Assembly (NCBI GenBank): GCA_963696645.1
Contig: CAVOKY010000005.1
Coordinates: forward strand, 992,001 to 1,056,000
From: JAMXLO01 sp963696645
GTDB taxonomy: Bacteria; Pseudomonadota; Alphaproteobacteria; Acetobacterales; Acetobacteraceae
Direction of reading: 5' to 3'
Length of the DNA stretch: 64,000 nt
The position numbers were made by a program, and so were the translations under genes. Numbering within the stretch: the first letter of the stretch is position 1; the number at the start of each line of letters is the position of its first letter. Shown piece by piece: positions 1 through 9,533 of the stretch. Under the pieces are notes generated by a model. It was not told where the DNA came from and did not search any database. It saw only the letters and a program-made list of their open reading frames with translations.

Positions 1-1
1 G

Positions 2-775
2 GATCAGGAGCTGTCGACCGAGTTTTCCGTCGGCGCTGACAGCAGTGGGATTCTCGAACGTCTCTCGCGCGTGCTGGATCCCGAGTTGGACGAGTCGATC
101 CTGCAACTGGGATTCGTTCAGTCGCTGCGGCTTTGCGACGGTCACGCGACGATCACATTGCAACTGCCAACCAGTTGGTGCGCGATCAATTTCGCCTTCA
201 TCATGGCAGAAGATGTTCGTGCCGCGCTGCTGTCGGCAGAGGGCATTCAACGGGTGACTGTTCGCATCGGCGACCACGGCTCGGCTGAGCAGATCGAGGC
301 AGCGGTGAACAACGGACTGCCGTTCGCAGTGGCATTTCCGGGCGAAGGCGCGGCGGGCCTTGCGGCGCTCCGGACGGTGTTTCTGCGCAAAGGGTTCTTG
401 ATACGACTGGAGCGGCTACTGCGCGAACTGCGCGCGGGCGGGTTTTCCGACGCGGCGATCAGCGCACTGCGAGTTGGAGATGAAGCGACGCTGAACTCTG
501 CTGCATCTGTTGCAACCGATCCACTGCGGCGGTACCTGGAACGGAGAGCGCAACTCGGGCTTGATTGTTCGCCGGCTGCGCCGCTGATCATCGATCAGCA
601 GGGCGCTTCGGTATCGGCAGAGCGTATGGAAGCCTATTACCAGCGCATCCGAACTGTGCGCGTCTCGATGGAGGCAAATGGCTCGTTCTGCCGAGCGGTG
701 CTGGCCACTCGCCGTGCCGCGCCACCAGCATCGACCACGACAACAAATCTGGGGGACACCCATGTACAAACATGA
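2..775 (+). CDS. MIP18-family Fe-S cluster assembly protein, 5' partial
   Basis: The reading frame is open from base 2, so the true start probably lies before the window; the first GTG inside is at 71. The visible N-terminal third resembles the MIP18/DUF59 (PaaD, SufT-like) fold: a DPELDESILQLGFV stretch matches the family's 'DPE...LGLV' segment. This family helps mature or deliver Fe-S clusters. The remaining ~150 residues are a less conserved extension I do not recognise. The stop overlaps the start of the amidohydrolase by 14 bases, so the two are probably translationally coupled. That suggests the partner enzyme or a nearby one needs metal-cluster maturation, which is inference. Confidence 0.7.
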   Translation, partial: DQELSTEFSVGADSSGILERLSRVLDPELDESILQLGFVQSLRLCDGHATITLQLPTSWCAINFAFIMAEDVRAALLSAEGIQRVTVRIGDHGSAEQIEAAVNNGLPFAVAFPGEGAAGLAALRTVFLRKGFLIRLERLLRELRAGGFSDAAISALRVGDEATLNSAASVATDPLRRYLERRAQLGLDCSPAAPLIIDQQGASVSAERMEAYYQRIRTVRVSMEANGSFCRAVLATRRAAPPASTTTTNLGDTHVQT

Positions 776-1787
776 CGGGCAGGAAATTTTCGTCATCGAT
801 GGCCATACGCATTTCTGGGACGCAAGGCCACAGAACTGGCGCAACAAATATGGGGAAAGCTGGATCAGGTGCTTTTTTGCCTTCCATACTGCCATGAGTC
901 CGACCGAAGAGGTCTGGCCCTTCGAAAAGTTCTGTCACTACGGCGAAGAGGCGATGGTTGATGATCTGTTTCATGACGGCGGCGTCGACATGGCCATCCT
1001 TAATTCGACATATCTGCATGAGTTCTATAATGACGGATTCAATACGCACGCACAGAACAACACCATAAAGGCGAAATACCCCGATCGATTTCTGCTGTGC
1101 GGTTCATTTGATCCGCGCGACGAAGAGAAGGGCCTCGAGCGGATGCGCCAAATGATGGCGGAGTATCCGATCAGCGGGCTGAAGCTCTATACCGCCGAGT
1201 GGCGCGGCGACTCCCGCGGCTGGCGGCTCAACGATCCCTGGGCTTACAAATACCTCGAACTGGCCCAGAAACTTGGCATCAAGAATGTTCATGTGCATAA
1301 GGGACCGACCGTGTACCCGCTCAGCATCGACGCGTTCGATGTGCGGGACGTCGATTATGCCGCCACTGATTTCCCCGATCTGAACTTCATCGTCGAGCAC
1401 GTCGGATTGCCGAGACTGGACGATTTCTGCTGGATCGCGGCGCAGGAATTGAACGTTTACGCGGGGTTGTCGGTGGCGATGGCCTTCGTGCATTTGCGGC
1501 CGCGGTATTTCGGCGAAATCATGGGCAATCTGCTGTTCTGGCTCGGCCCGGACAAACTGTGCTTCGGCAGCGATTACGCCATCTGGACACCGAAATGGCT
1601 AATCGAGAAGTTCATGGCGTACCAGATGCCCGATGATCTCAAGCAGGAATACCACGCCGACCTGACGCTCGAGGTCAAGCGCAAGATCCTGGGTGAGAAC
1701 GCAGCGCGCCTGTATGGCATCGACGTCAAGGCACAGGCGGCGAAGCTCAGTGGTGACGCACTCGGGATGGCACGCGCGGCAGGTTGA
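762..1787 (+). CDS. amidohydrolase family 2 metal-dependent hydrolase/decarboxylase
   Basis: A 341-residue TIM-barrel amidohydrolase (Amidohydro_2, the ACMSD/gamma-resorcylate decarboxylase superfamily). The metal-binding DGHTHFW motif is near residue 15. Further candidate metal or catalytic positions are VHVHKG (about residue 180), EHVG, and the late GSDYA aspartate motif. The ATG at 762 follows a G-rich ribosome site (gggggacacc) and sits inside the end of the preceding gene. An in-frame upstream start at 678 would overlap that gene much further and is less likely. Members hydrolyse or decarboxylate aromatic or cyclic substrates; the exact substrate cannot be read here. The enoyl-CoA hydratase and CoA-transferase downstream suggest aromatic or organic acid catabolism. 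Confidence 0.85.
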   Translation: MYKHDGQEIFVIDGHTHFWDARPQNWRNKYGESWIRCFFAFHTAMSPTEEVWPFEKFCHYGEEAMVDDLFHDGGVDMAILNSTYLHEFYNDGFNTHAQNNTIKAKYPDRFLLCGSFDPRDEEKGLERMRQMMAEYPISGLKLYTAEWRGDSRGWRLNDPWAYKYLELAQKLGIKNVHVHKGPTVYPLSIDAFDVRDVDYAATDFPDLNFIVEHVGLPRLDDFCWIAAQELNVYAGLSVAMAFVHLRPRYFGEIMGNLLFWLGPDKLCFGSDYAIWTPKWLIEKFMAYQMPDDLKQEYHADLTLEVKRKILGENAARLYGIDVKAQAAKLSGDALGMARAAG

Positions 1788-1880
1788 GGATGGTGCTCGC
1801 GAGAGACGCACTATCGTCATCGCTGCGTGCATCGTATCGCCCATCCATGTCGTTCTCTGACCGTGTCGAGGCAACCCTAG

Positions 1881-1903
1881 ATGGTCGGGCCACGCCCGAC
1901 CAT
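1881..1903. terminator. intergenic hairpin between convergent genes
   Basis: A perfect 9-bp stem, atggtcggg paired with cccgaccat, around a 5-base loop. It lies between the convergent amidohydrolase and MFS genes. There is no T-tract on either side, so it could be a weak bidirectional terminator or a small palindromic repeat. Confidence 0.4.
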
Positions 1904-1967
1904 TGACGGTCGGTGGCCGCATCGCTGCTTGAATGCGTAAGCGCAAGCGGTTCGTTCAGCGAGTACT

Positions 1968-3317
1968 TCACGCTTCGACAACAGCGCGGCCAAGTGCGAC
2001 GCCGCATGCACCCGCGAGTGCGATCAGCACCAGGACTGCTGGAAAGCCGGCGAGGTGCCAGGCGATCGCGCCGCCTGCAACGCCTAGGCTGCCGGCGAGG
2101 AACGTGCAGGCGTTGATGATGCCCGAGCCCTGTCCTGCCTGCTCCGGAGACAGGGCCGAGAGTGCCAGTCGAGGTGCCGCCGCGTACGGCAACGCGAGGC
2201 CGGCACCCATGGCGACGAAGCCGATCTCCATGAGGAGTATTGCGGGTCCGGATACGGCCACGCCGATGATGGCACAGGCGACCACGATCAGCGTCATGCA
2301 TCCCATCATCGCACGGCGCAGTCCGATGCGCGCGGTCACCATCGAAACGGAGAGGGCAAGTACGAGCAGCGCCGCACTCAGTGGCAGCAGCGCGGCACCA
2401 GCCTGCAGCGGCGTGAGGCCGAGCCCGTCCTTACCCTGTGCGTAGAGATTGAAGTAGAGCAGCAGGCTCATGACGCCGAACATCGAGATCGAGCCCAGGG
2501 ACACGCCGAGTACAAAGTTGCGCCGGACGAAAAAGCTCAGATCGATGAGCGGGGCTGTGATCCGCTGCTCGACCAAAAGCACCAGGGCGAATGCCGCGAC
2601 GGCCAAGACAAGCGGAACGATGACACTCAGCGGCGCCGCTGCGGCGCGCGGCAGGGCCTGGAGCGCCAGAATCGCCGATACCATCGCCGTGGCCAGCAGG
2701 ACAAAGCCCAGCCAGTCGACGGTTCGGCTGGTCGCGTTGTCGCGATGCACCGGTGTCGGTCGCGCGGATGCGAGACCGGCGATCGCGACGCACATCAGCG
2801 GGATGTTGAGCCAGAATATCACGCGCCATCCCGCGGTATGAGTGAGCAGGCCACCGAACAACGGACCGATGCTGAAGCCCAGCATCAATGATCCGCCCCA
2901 GGCGCCGATCGATACGGCTCGGCGCTGCGTTGTCGTACTGGCGCCGACCGCCGCGAGCGTGCAGGGGACGGCGAAGGCGGCCGAGACCCCTTGCAGCGCG
3001 CGGCCTGCCAGCAATGCATCCTCGCTTCCCGCGAGGGCGATGATGCAGGACGCGATGGCAAACAGTGCCAGGCCGGCAATCGATACCAGCCGTGCTCCGA
3101 AAAGGTCCGCGGCCTTGCCGCCGAGTACGATGCAGGAAGCCGATACGACGAGGTAGGCGTTGATCGTCCATTGCGTGCCGATCTCGCCGAGGCCGAAATC
3201 GATTCGCATGGTGGGCAATGCGGCCATGATTGCCGTGCTGTTGACGCCTACGCCCAGCATGGCCAAGCACGATGCCAGCAGCACCATCATGGCACGTGTC
3301 GCTGGGGGACTGCGCAA
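1968..3317 (-). CDS. MFS transporter, DHA2 (EmrB/QacA-like) family
   Basis: A 449-residue very hydrophobic protein with about 14 predicted membrane spans, typical of the drug:H+ antiporter-2 family. A loop-2/3 motif GGKAADLFGARL (motif A-like) and a GWRVIFWLNIP segment (DHA2 signature after TM5) are visible. It probably exports a small organic compound or drug by proton antiport at the inner membrane. It is read towards the amidohydrolase. The start at 3317 gives a first span directly after a short basic N-terminus (MRSPPATRAMM). The substrate is unknown. Confidence 0.85.
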   Translation of the reverse strand: MRSPPATRAMMVLLASCLAMLGVGVNSTAIMAALPTMRIDFGLGEIGTQWTINAYLVVSASCIVLGGKAADLFGARLVSIAGLALFAIASCIIALAGSEDALLAGRALQGVSAAFAVPCTLAAVGASTTTQRRAVSIGAWGGSLMLGFSIGPLFGGLLTHTAGWRVIFWLNIPLMCVAIAGLASARPTPVHRDNATSRTVDWLGFVLLATAMVSAILALQALPRAAAAPLSVIVPLVLAVAAFALVLLVEQRITAPLIDLSFFVRRNFVLGVSLGSISMFGVMSLLLYFNLYAQGKDGLGLTPLQAGAALLPLSAALLVLALSVSMVTARIGLRRAMMGCMTLIVVACAIIGVAVSGPAILLMEIGFVAMGAGLALPYAAAPRLALSALSPEQAGQGSGIINACTFLAGSLGVAGGAIAWHLAGFPAVLVLIALAGACGVALGRAVVEA

Positions 3318-3508
3318 AAGTCCGTCGTGATGGCGAGCCGCATTGGCTGATCAGACACGTGCCGCATCTTGTTCTGACGAGCTCCTCAGCGGCGACGCGC
3401 ATCATCGGGTTGGCAAGGCGCGACGGCATAGTGGGGCTGTCGGTGACTGGCGACAACCGTGCATGTGCGCGCGATAGTGCGGGCCGCGCGTCGAAGGGAG
3501 GAAGTGCC

Positions 3509-4270
3509 ATGAGCAAGGTCATCGTCGAACAGAGCGGTCCGGTCAGAACGATCTGGATGAACCGTCCGGAGAAGCGCAATGCCCTGGATCGTGAGATGCG
3601 CCGAGAGCTGACGGAGGCGCTGTGCGCGCCGGTCGCGGCGGACGACAGGGTCGTAGTGATACGCGGCAAGGGCGGTGTGTTCTGCTCAGGCCTCGACATG
3701 GCGGAGCGCCGGGCGACCGCCGAGACAGGGCAAGCCAGCGGCATCGAGGACATGCTGCGTGCCATCGAGTTGTGTCCGCTGCCGGTGGTCGGCGTGGTGC
3801 ATGGCGACGCGATCGCCGGCGGCAACGAATTGGCGCTGCACTGCGACCTGGTGGTTGCGAGCGAGATGGCCCGGTTTGGCATGTCGCTCGCCCAGGTCGG
3901 GTTGGCGCCGAACTGGTTCCTGTCGAAGAAGCTGATGGAGGTGCTGGGGTCGGCGACGACGCGGGAGATGCTGCTGCTGGGCGATCCATTGCCTGCGGCC
4001 AGGCTTCATGCGCTGGGGCTGATCGCGCGTTGCGTGCCGGCGGATCGGCTCGAGGCCGAGGCCGCGAGGGTGATCGATCGGCTGGCCGCCAACGCGCCGC
4101 TGTCGCTCCGCGCGATGAAGGCGATGACGGTGCGGCAGCTTGAATTCCGCGACGGCATTCCGCACGACGACATCGATGCGCTGGTGCGGGCGGCGCTCAG
4201 CAGCGAGGATGCGCGGGAGGGCATGCTGGCGCGGCTCGAGAAGCGGGCGGCGCGGTTTCAGGGAAGGTAG
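3509..4270 (+). CDS. enoyl-CoA hydratase/isomerase family protein
   Basis: A 253-residue crotonase-fold protein. It has the oxyanion-hole segment FCSGLDMAERRA and the second oxyanion region GDAIAGGNELALHCD. The catalytic loop reads VGLAPNWF, so the glutamate pair of classical hydratases is not obvious and the reaction may differ (isomerase, hydrolase or dehydratase). The ATG at 3509 is preceded by gggaggaag, a good ribosome site; the frame extends upstream to 3272 but without comparable signals. It lies upstream of a CoA-transferase on the same strand, so the pair may activate and then process an organic acid as its CoA thioester. Confidence 0.85.
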   Translation: MSKVIVEQSGPVRTIWMNRPEKRNALDREMRRELTEALCAPVAADDRVVVIRGKGGVFCSGLDMAERRATAETGQASGIEDMLRAIELCPLPVVGVVHGDAIAGGNELALHCDLVVASEMARFGMSLAQVGLAPNWFLSKKLMEVLGSATTREMLLLGDPLPAARLHALGLIARCVPADRLEAEAARVIDRLAANAPLSLRAMKAMTVRQLEFRDGIPHDDIDALVRAALSSEDAREGMLARLEKRAARFQGR

Positions 4271-4409
4271 GCGCTTTGCCGATCTCCGCCGCTACACTCT
4301 ATCCTGGCGCTTCGATTCATGCGGATGGTGCATCCACTCATTCGTCATGCAACCTTTCGGGGAAATGATGGGTGAGCACCAACGCAACAGCGACCAGGGA
4401 CCGCCAACA

Positions 4410-5645
4410 ATGAGCGAACCGACCGGCCCACTCCAAGGCTTGCGCATTCTTGACCTGACCACGGTGCTGTTCGGCCCGTTCGGCACGCAGACCCTCGGCG
4501 ACTGGGGTGCCGAAATCATCAAGGTGGAAAGCCTGACCGGGGATACCTGGCGCACGTCGGGCCAGTTCCGCAATCGCGGCATGAGTGGGCAGTTCATGGC
4601 AGCAAACCGCAACAAGCGGTCCATCGCGCTCGACCTGAAGCATCCCGATGGCAAGGCGGTGCTACGCAGGCTGATCCCGACGGTGGAGGCGCTGGTCAGC
4701 AACATCCGCCCCGCCGGGCTGGCGAGGCTGGGTTTCAGCTATGATGTCTGCCGGGAACTCAAACCGTCGATCGTGTACGCCGTTGCGACCGGGTTTGGTC
4801 AGGATGGGCCTTGGCGTGCACGGCCCGCGTTCGACGAGATCATTCAGGCGGCGTCGGGTTTCGCCTCCGCCATGGGCACCGATGAGGAGCCGGCGTTCGT
4901 CCCCAGCCTGATCGGCGACAAGATCTGCGGCATGGCGCTGACGTCGGCCGTGACGGCAGCGTTGCTGCACCGTGAGCGCACCGGCGAGGGGCAGATGGTA
5001 GAAGTGCCGATGCTGGAGACGCTGGCGGCGTTCAACAGCATCGAGATGTTCGGCGGCCAGGCATTCGTGCCGTCCATCGGGCCGTCGGGCTACAAGCGCA
5101 TGAAGGCGCGGCGACCGGTGCGCACCAGGGATGGCTGGCTGACCATGTTGCCCTACTCGGGCAACAACTGGTGCGCGTTCTTCGAAGCCGTGGGGCATCC
5201 GGAGTGCATCGAGGAGTTCTCGGTGCGCGACCCGGTGGCGCGGGCGCGGAATATCGACCGTATCTACGATCGTATGCGGGAGATTGCGCCGAGCCGGACG
5301 ACGGCGGAGTGGGAAGAGCTGCTGCTGTCGATCGACGTGCCGCACACGGGGTTTGCGAAGTTGAGCGAGGTGATGGAGCAACCGCATCTGAAGGCAGTGG
5401 GGCTGTTTCAGGAGTTGGACCACCCGAGCGAGGGAAAGATCCGGCAGGCGCGTCCACCGGCGCGGTTTTCCGGCAGCCCGGCGGGGGTGAGGAGGCTGGC
5501 GCCTCGATTGGGGGAGCATACGCGGGAGGTGCTGCGCGAGGTGGGATATGGGGAAGCGGAGATCGAGCGGCTGGTGGAGGCGAGGGCTGTTGGGGTGGGC
5601 GATTCACCGGAAGTTGTAGGCTCAGCGCCATCGCGCTCGAGCTAG
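4410..5645 (+). CDS. class III (CaiB/BaiF) CoA-transferase
   Basis: About 411 residues with the family III CoA-transferase pattern: N-terminal GLRILDLTTVLFGPFGTQ, then GAEIIKVE, NRNKRSIALDLK, a VEALVSNIRPAGLARLG segment, and GEHTREVLREVGY near the C-terminus. These enzymes move CoA between acids through an aspartyl-CoA mixed anhydride. The ATG at 4410 fits the family N-terminus; upstream in-frame ATGs at 4350 and 4365 would add 15-20 residues. It follows the crotonase gene by about 140 bases. The specific acid pair is not deducible. Confidence 0.85.
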   Translation: MSEPTGPLQGLRILDLTTVLFGPFGTQTLGDWGAEIIKVESLTGDTWRTSGQFRNRGMSGQFMAANRNKRSIALDLKHPDGKAVLRRLIPTVEALVSNIRPAGLARLGFSYDVCRELKPSIVYAVATGFGQDGPWRARPAFDEIIQAASGFASAMGTDEEPAFVPSLIGDKICGMALTSAVTAALLHRERTGEGQMVEVPMLETLAAFNSIEMFGGQAFVPSIGPSGYKRMKARRPVRTRDGWLTMLPYSGNNWCAFFEAVGHPECIEEFSVRDPVARARNIDRIYDRMREIAPSRTTAEWEELLLSIDVPHTGFAKLSEVMEQPHLKAVGLFQELDHPSEGKIRQARPPARFSGSPAGVRRLAPRLGEHTREVLREVGYGEAEIERLVEARAVGVGDSPEVVGSAPSRSS

Positions 5646-5850
5646 TGCGGGGCGGCTCAGTCTCGCGCACATACCATCAGCTTGCCCGCAGGTAGCGCAC
5701 AATTCAGCCGTATTGACTCTGCGCGGTTGGCGCGCCAGTCGCGGTGCCGCGCGAGTGGTGGTCTTTCGTTCATCACGAAGCAGGGCGGGCGACGACGATC
5801 AGTGCACGAAGGTCACTGTCATGCGCTGCGTCCTGCACACACGCATTCCG

Positions 5851-6678
5851 TTATTCCGGCACTGTGCCGCGACAGGCCCAGGCGGTCGCGGTGAAAGACC
5901 GCGGACCATCCGGTCGGTTCGAGACGTAGCCGCGCCGCACATGCTCGCGCAGCGTCTCGCGCATTGCATCGGACAGGCTCGACATGAATTCGCCGGTGCC
6001 GCCTTCCCCGGTGGTAAAGGGGTCCCAGTAATCCTCGAACGAGGCGAAATCCATGCGGATGGTCAGGCTGGTCTGCTCCACGTCACGCAGACCGAGGCGG
6101 CGCCACAGCGTTGCCATCTCATCGGGCGCGCTCAGATAGCGGAACAGCGATCGTGGTCGCGTGGCGGACGGATCGAGTGCAGCCGCGGTGTCCCACATCA
6201 ATCGCAGATGCGGCGTTCCGCCGAACGAATCCCACACCGCCGCTGTGACGCTGCCGCCAGGACGCACGACGCGGCGCATCTCGGCGGCCGCTCGCTCCGC
6301 GTCCGGGATGAATTGCAGGACCAGCATCGAGAACGCCCGATCGAACGACGCATCGGGGAACGGCAGCGCGCGAGCGTCCGCCTGTTGGAAACTGAATCGC
6401 GGATCGGTGGTTCGCGAACGCGCAAACGAAACATAGACCGCGGCCTGATCGATGCCGGTTACCGAGGCAACGTTCGCCACCTCCGGCAGCGCCAGGCCAA
6501 GGCTGCCGGTACCGCAGCCTACATCGAGTACCCGGTCGCCTTCGGCGAGGCCGCCGAAGCGGATCAGCAGCGGCGCCAATCTCCGGCTCCAGCGTCCCAT
6601 GATCCGCTCATAGGCATTCCCATCGTGCGCCGCGAACACCGATGCTGGTGCCGTCCTGGGATCGAAACTCGCTGACAT
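5851..6678 (-). CDS. class I SAM-dependent methyltransferase
   Basis: 275 residues. The SAM-binding motif I VLDVGCGTGSLGLAL is near residues 50-65, followed by an acidic motif (GID) and QADARALPFPDASFD, which is typical of the UbiE/Methyltransf_11 group. The N-terminus (YERIMGRWSRRLAPLL) matches the family that acts on small molecules or lipids. The substrate is unknown. It is separated by 15 bases from the GMC oxidoreductase read upstream on the same strand, so the two may be co-transcribed. Confidence 0.85.
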   Translation of the reverse strand: MSASFDPRTAPASVFAAHDGNAYERIMGRWSRRLAPLLIRFGGLAEGDRVLDVGCGTGSLGLALPEVANVASVTGIDQAAVYVSFARSRTTDPRFSFQQADARALPFPDASFDRAFSMLVLQFIPDAERAAAEMRRVVRPGGSVTAAVWDSFGGTPHLRLMWDTAAALDPSATRPRSLFRYLSAPDEMATLWRRLGLRDVEQTSLTIRMDFASFEDYWDPFTTGEGGTGEFMSSLSDAMRETLREHVRRGYVSNRPDGPRSFTATAWACRGTVPE

Positions 6679-6693
6679 CGCGTGATGCTCCCT

Positions 6694-8317
6694 TCAGGCG
6701 GCCATTCGCATCTCCTGGCGCACCAGATCGGCGGCCTTCTCAGCGATCATGATGGTCGCGGCGTTGGTGTTGCCGGACACCACGGCCGGCATGATCGACG
6801 CATCCACCACGCGCAGCCCGCCAATCCCGTGCACACACAGTTCGGCATCGACCACGGCCATCGGATCGCTGCCCATCTTGCACGTGCTGGTGGGATGGAA
6901 CACCGTGCCGCCGTACTGCCTGGCATAGTCCAGCAGTTCGTCGTCGGTCTGCACCTGCGGCCCGGGAATGTACTCGGCGTCGATGTAGTGTTGCATGTCC
7001 GGCGTCGCCAGCAGACGCCGCCCCAGCTTCAGCCCATCGATGATGGTGCGCCGGTCCGTCTCGGTCGCCAGATAGTTCGGATGCATCGCCGGTGCGTCGG
7101 CCGGACTCGCCGTCTTCAGCTTCAATACGCCGCGGCTTTCCGGACGAAGCTGGTATCCCACCAGCGAGAAGCCCGAGAACTTGTGCAGTCCCTCTGCCGG
7201 CCGGTCGGCGCTGAACATCACCGTGGCATACTGCATATCCGGCGTTGCCAGCTCCGGCCGCGTGCGCGCGAACAGCCCGGCCTGCGCCGCGGCGATCGTC
7301 AGCGCGCCCCTGCGGAACAGCAAGTACTCCAGCCCGGTCTTCATCATGCGCGTTCGGCTCAGCATGATGTCGTTGACGGTGATCGGGAAGCGGCACTTGC
7401 AGACGATGCGCGCCTGGTAGTGGTCCTGCATGCTCTGCCCGACGCCAGGCAGGTCATGTGCGACCGCGATGCCGAGATCGGTCAGGTGCTGCTGCGGCCC
7501 GATGCCGGACAGCAGCAGAAGCTGCGGCGAGTTGATCGCGCCGCCGCACAGGATCACCTCGCGCGCGGCGCGCACGGTGCGAAGTTCGCCCGCCTGGCGG
7601 AACGTCACGCCGGTGGCGCGGCGGCCTTGCAGCGTGATGCGCTCGGTCAGCGCATTGGTGATGACGCGCAGGTTGGCGCGCTTCATCGCCGGCCGCAGAT
7701 AGCCGACGGCGGTCGAACAGCGCCGGCCGTTGCGCGTGGTGAGCTGATAGTAGCCGACGCCTTCCTGCTCGGCGCCGTTGAAGTCGTCATTGCGCGGGAA
7801 GCCGAGGTCGAGCGCGCTCTTGATGAACGCCTTGCTGATCGGGTCGTGGTCGGGCATGTCCGACACGCAGAGCGGTCCGCCGGTGCCATGCAGCTCGCTT
7901 TCGCCGCGGGTCTGATGTTCCGGCGCGGCGGAAATACGGCAGCACGTCGTCGAACGACCAGCCGGCGTTGCCGAGCTGGCGCCAGTGGTCGAAGTCCTGC
8001 GCCTGGCCGCGGATGTAGACCAGGCCGTTGATCGACGACGAACCGCCCAGCACCTTGCCGCGCGGCCAGAACACGCGGCGGCCGTTGAGGTTGGGTTCCG
8101 GCTCCGTCTCGTAGCACCAGTTGACGCGCGGATCGGTGATGGTCTTGCCGTAGCCTAGCGGCACGTGGATCCAAAAATGCCTGTCGTGGCCTCCAGCTTC
8201 CAGCAGCACGACGCGCGTTGCCGGATCTTCCGAAAGGCGCGCTGCCATCACGCAACCGGCGGAACCCGCGCCGACCACCACGTAGTCGGTGTCGATCGTC
8301 TGCTGTCGCGCGGGCAT
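6694..8317 (-). pseudogene. GMC-family FAD oxidoreductase (choline dehydrogenase-like), one frameshift
   Basis: The N-terminal frame (from ATG 8317) has the FAD-binding DYVVVGAGSAGCVMAARL and the GMC signature GKVLGGSSSINGLVYIRG. The C-terminal frame (ending 6694) continues from SDMPDHDPISKAF through GGAINSPQLLLLSGIGP to STCKMGSD and the final VSGNTNAATIMIAEKAADL. The frames meet near 7919-7921. Removing one base from the cc of gttccggcgc joins them as ...YFRRAEHQTRGESEL... and gives 1623 nt, i.e. 540 residues, full length for a GMC alcohol or choline dehydrogenase. As read it is broken, but all motifs are intact, so it is either a very recent mutation or a sequence error. Confidence 0.85.
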
Positions 8318-8355
8318 TGTTGTTTCCCCCCATTACTGTGCTGGCGACGGATGCC

Positions 8356-8381
8356 ACTGTCGTTGCGAGGAGCGCGGCGAC
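8356..8381. repeat. dispersed palindromic repeat, copy 1 (degenerate single arm)
   Basis: The segment actgtcgttgcgaggagcgc is a divergent single arm of the repeat family seen at 17.5, 21.9, 29.8, 35.5, 39.0 and 41.1 kb. It lies between the GMC gene and the LLM gene. Confidence 0.5.
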
Positions 8382-8391
8382 AGGTGTGACG

Positions 8392-9420
8392 TCAGCCCGT
8401 CGCGCGCATCTCCGGTTCGGTGCGGAATGCCGGCATCACTTCCTGGGCGAACCGGCGAAGGTTGTCGCGCGATGTGCCGCCGCCATTCAGCAGGATGTAT
8501 TCCACGCCCATGCTACGCAGCGTCTCGATCTTGCGCGCGATCTCGTCTGGGTTGCCGTACAGCGCGCTTTCCTCGCTCGCCTCGCGCGTATCGGAGAACG
8601 CCATGATGCTGGCCTTGTTGTCGCCATCCGGCCGTTGCGAGATCGCATGCAGACGGCGCTGCGCGGCCAGGCGGCGATCAAGCGCGGCCTCCTTCTCTGC
8701 ATTGTTCCGTGCCACGTAGAACGCGCGCGCGACGCCGACCTGCGATGGATGGAAGGCAAAGCCGTTCGCCTGCATGGCATCGCGGTAGATGCCGAACCGC
8801 TCGCCGGTCACGTCCAGCGAGGCGAACTGGTCGAGCAGCAGGTTGTGGCCGCGCCGTGCGACCTTGCGGATCGATTCGGGATGGCCGGCACCCTGCCAGA
8901 ATGGAGGATGCGGTTTCTGAATGGTCGGCGGCTCCACGACGATGTCGTCGTATTGCCAGTACTGGCCATGAAATGAGAACCGCTCGTTCGACGTCCAGCC
9001 CTTGGTTATGATGTCGATCGATTCCTCAAAGCGCGGTTCGGCTTCCTCCATCGGGATGCGGAAGCCGACGAACTCGTTGTGCCGGTAGCCCTTGCCGATG
9101 CCGAAATCCAGCCGTCCACCCGACAGCAGATCGACCGTCGCCGCCTGTTCGGCGAGCAGCACCGGATTATGCCACGGCAGCACGATCACCGCGGTGCCGA
9201 GGCGCAGCGTGCGCGTGCGTGCGCCAATCCAGGTCAGCAGGTTGAGCGTCGCGGAGACCTGACCGAATCCGGTGAAATGATGCTCAACAATGAATGCACT
9301 CTGGTAGCCGAGGGCTTCGGCTTCGATCACGTATTCAATGTAGTCCTTGAAGCCCGCGGCGCTGTCGACATCCGGGCCGCCGCGCTGCGCCTGGGCCGCA
9401 CCAAATAGTCCGAACTGCAT
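8392..9420 (-). CDS. LLM class flavin-dependent oxidoreductase (luciferase-like)
   Basis: 342 residues with the luciferase-like monooxygenase fold. Visible segments are the N-terminal MQFGLFGAAQAQ, AFIVEHHFTGFGQ (family EHH), LRLGTAVIVLPWHNPVLLAEQ, and GRLDFGIGKGY. It uses FMNH2/F420-type cofactors to oxidise an unknown substrate. The ATG at 9420 has ggagag just upstream; the frame is open further, to 9531, but that part has no family similarity. It lies head-to-head with the SDR gene at 9534, so the 113 bases between them probably hold two promoters. Confidence 0.85.
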   Translation of the reverse strand: MQFGLFGAAQAQRGGPDVDSAAGFKDYIEYVIEAEALGYQSAFIVEHHFTGFGQVSATLNLLTWIGARTRTLRLGTAVIVLPWHNPVLLAEQAATVDLLSGGRLDFGIGKGYRHNEFVGFRIPMEEAEPRFEESIDIITKGWTSNERFSFHGQYWQYDDIVVEPPTIQKPHPPFWQGAGHPESIRKVARRGHNLLLDQFASLDVTGERFGIYRDAMQANGFAFHPSQVGVARAFYVARNNAEKEAALDRRLAAQRRLHAISQRPDGDNKASIMAFSDTREASEESALYGNPDEIARKIETLRSMGVEYILLNGGGTSRDNLRRFAQEVMPAFRTEPEMRATG

Positions 9421-9533
9421 GAATGCTCTCCTGCACCCCTCAGGGGGTGATACGATCTGGACTCGCCAACAAGTCTGCGTAACCTCCGATAATACGACAA
9501 GAGGCGCAATTCCGCGTGACAGGGGAGGCAATC

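Noticed and set aside
6682..8031. Long open frame of 449 codons on the plus strand
   Set aside because: It lies opposite the GMC gene, has Arg/Ala/His-rich low-quality composition and no motifs; it is a GC-rich shadow.
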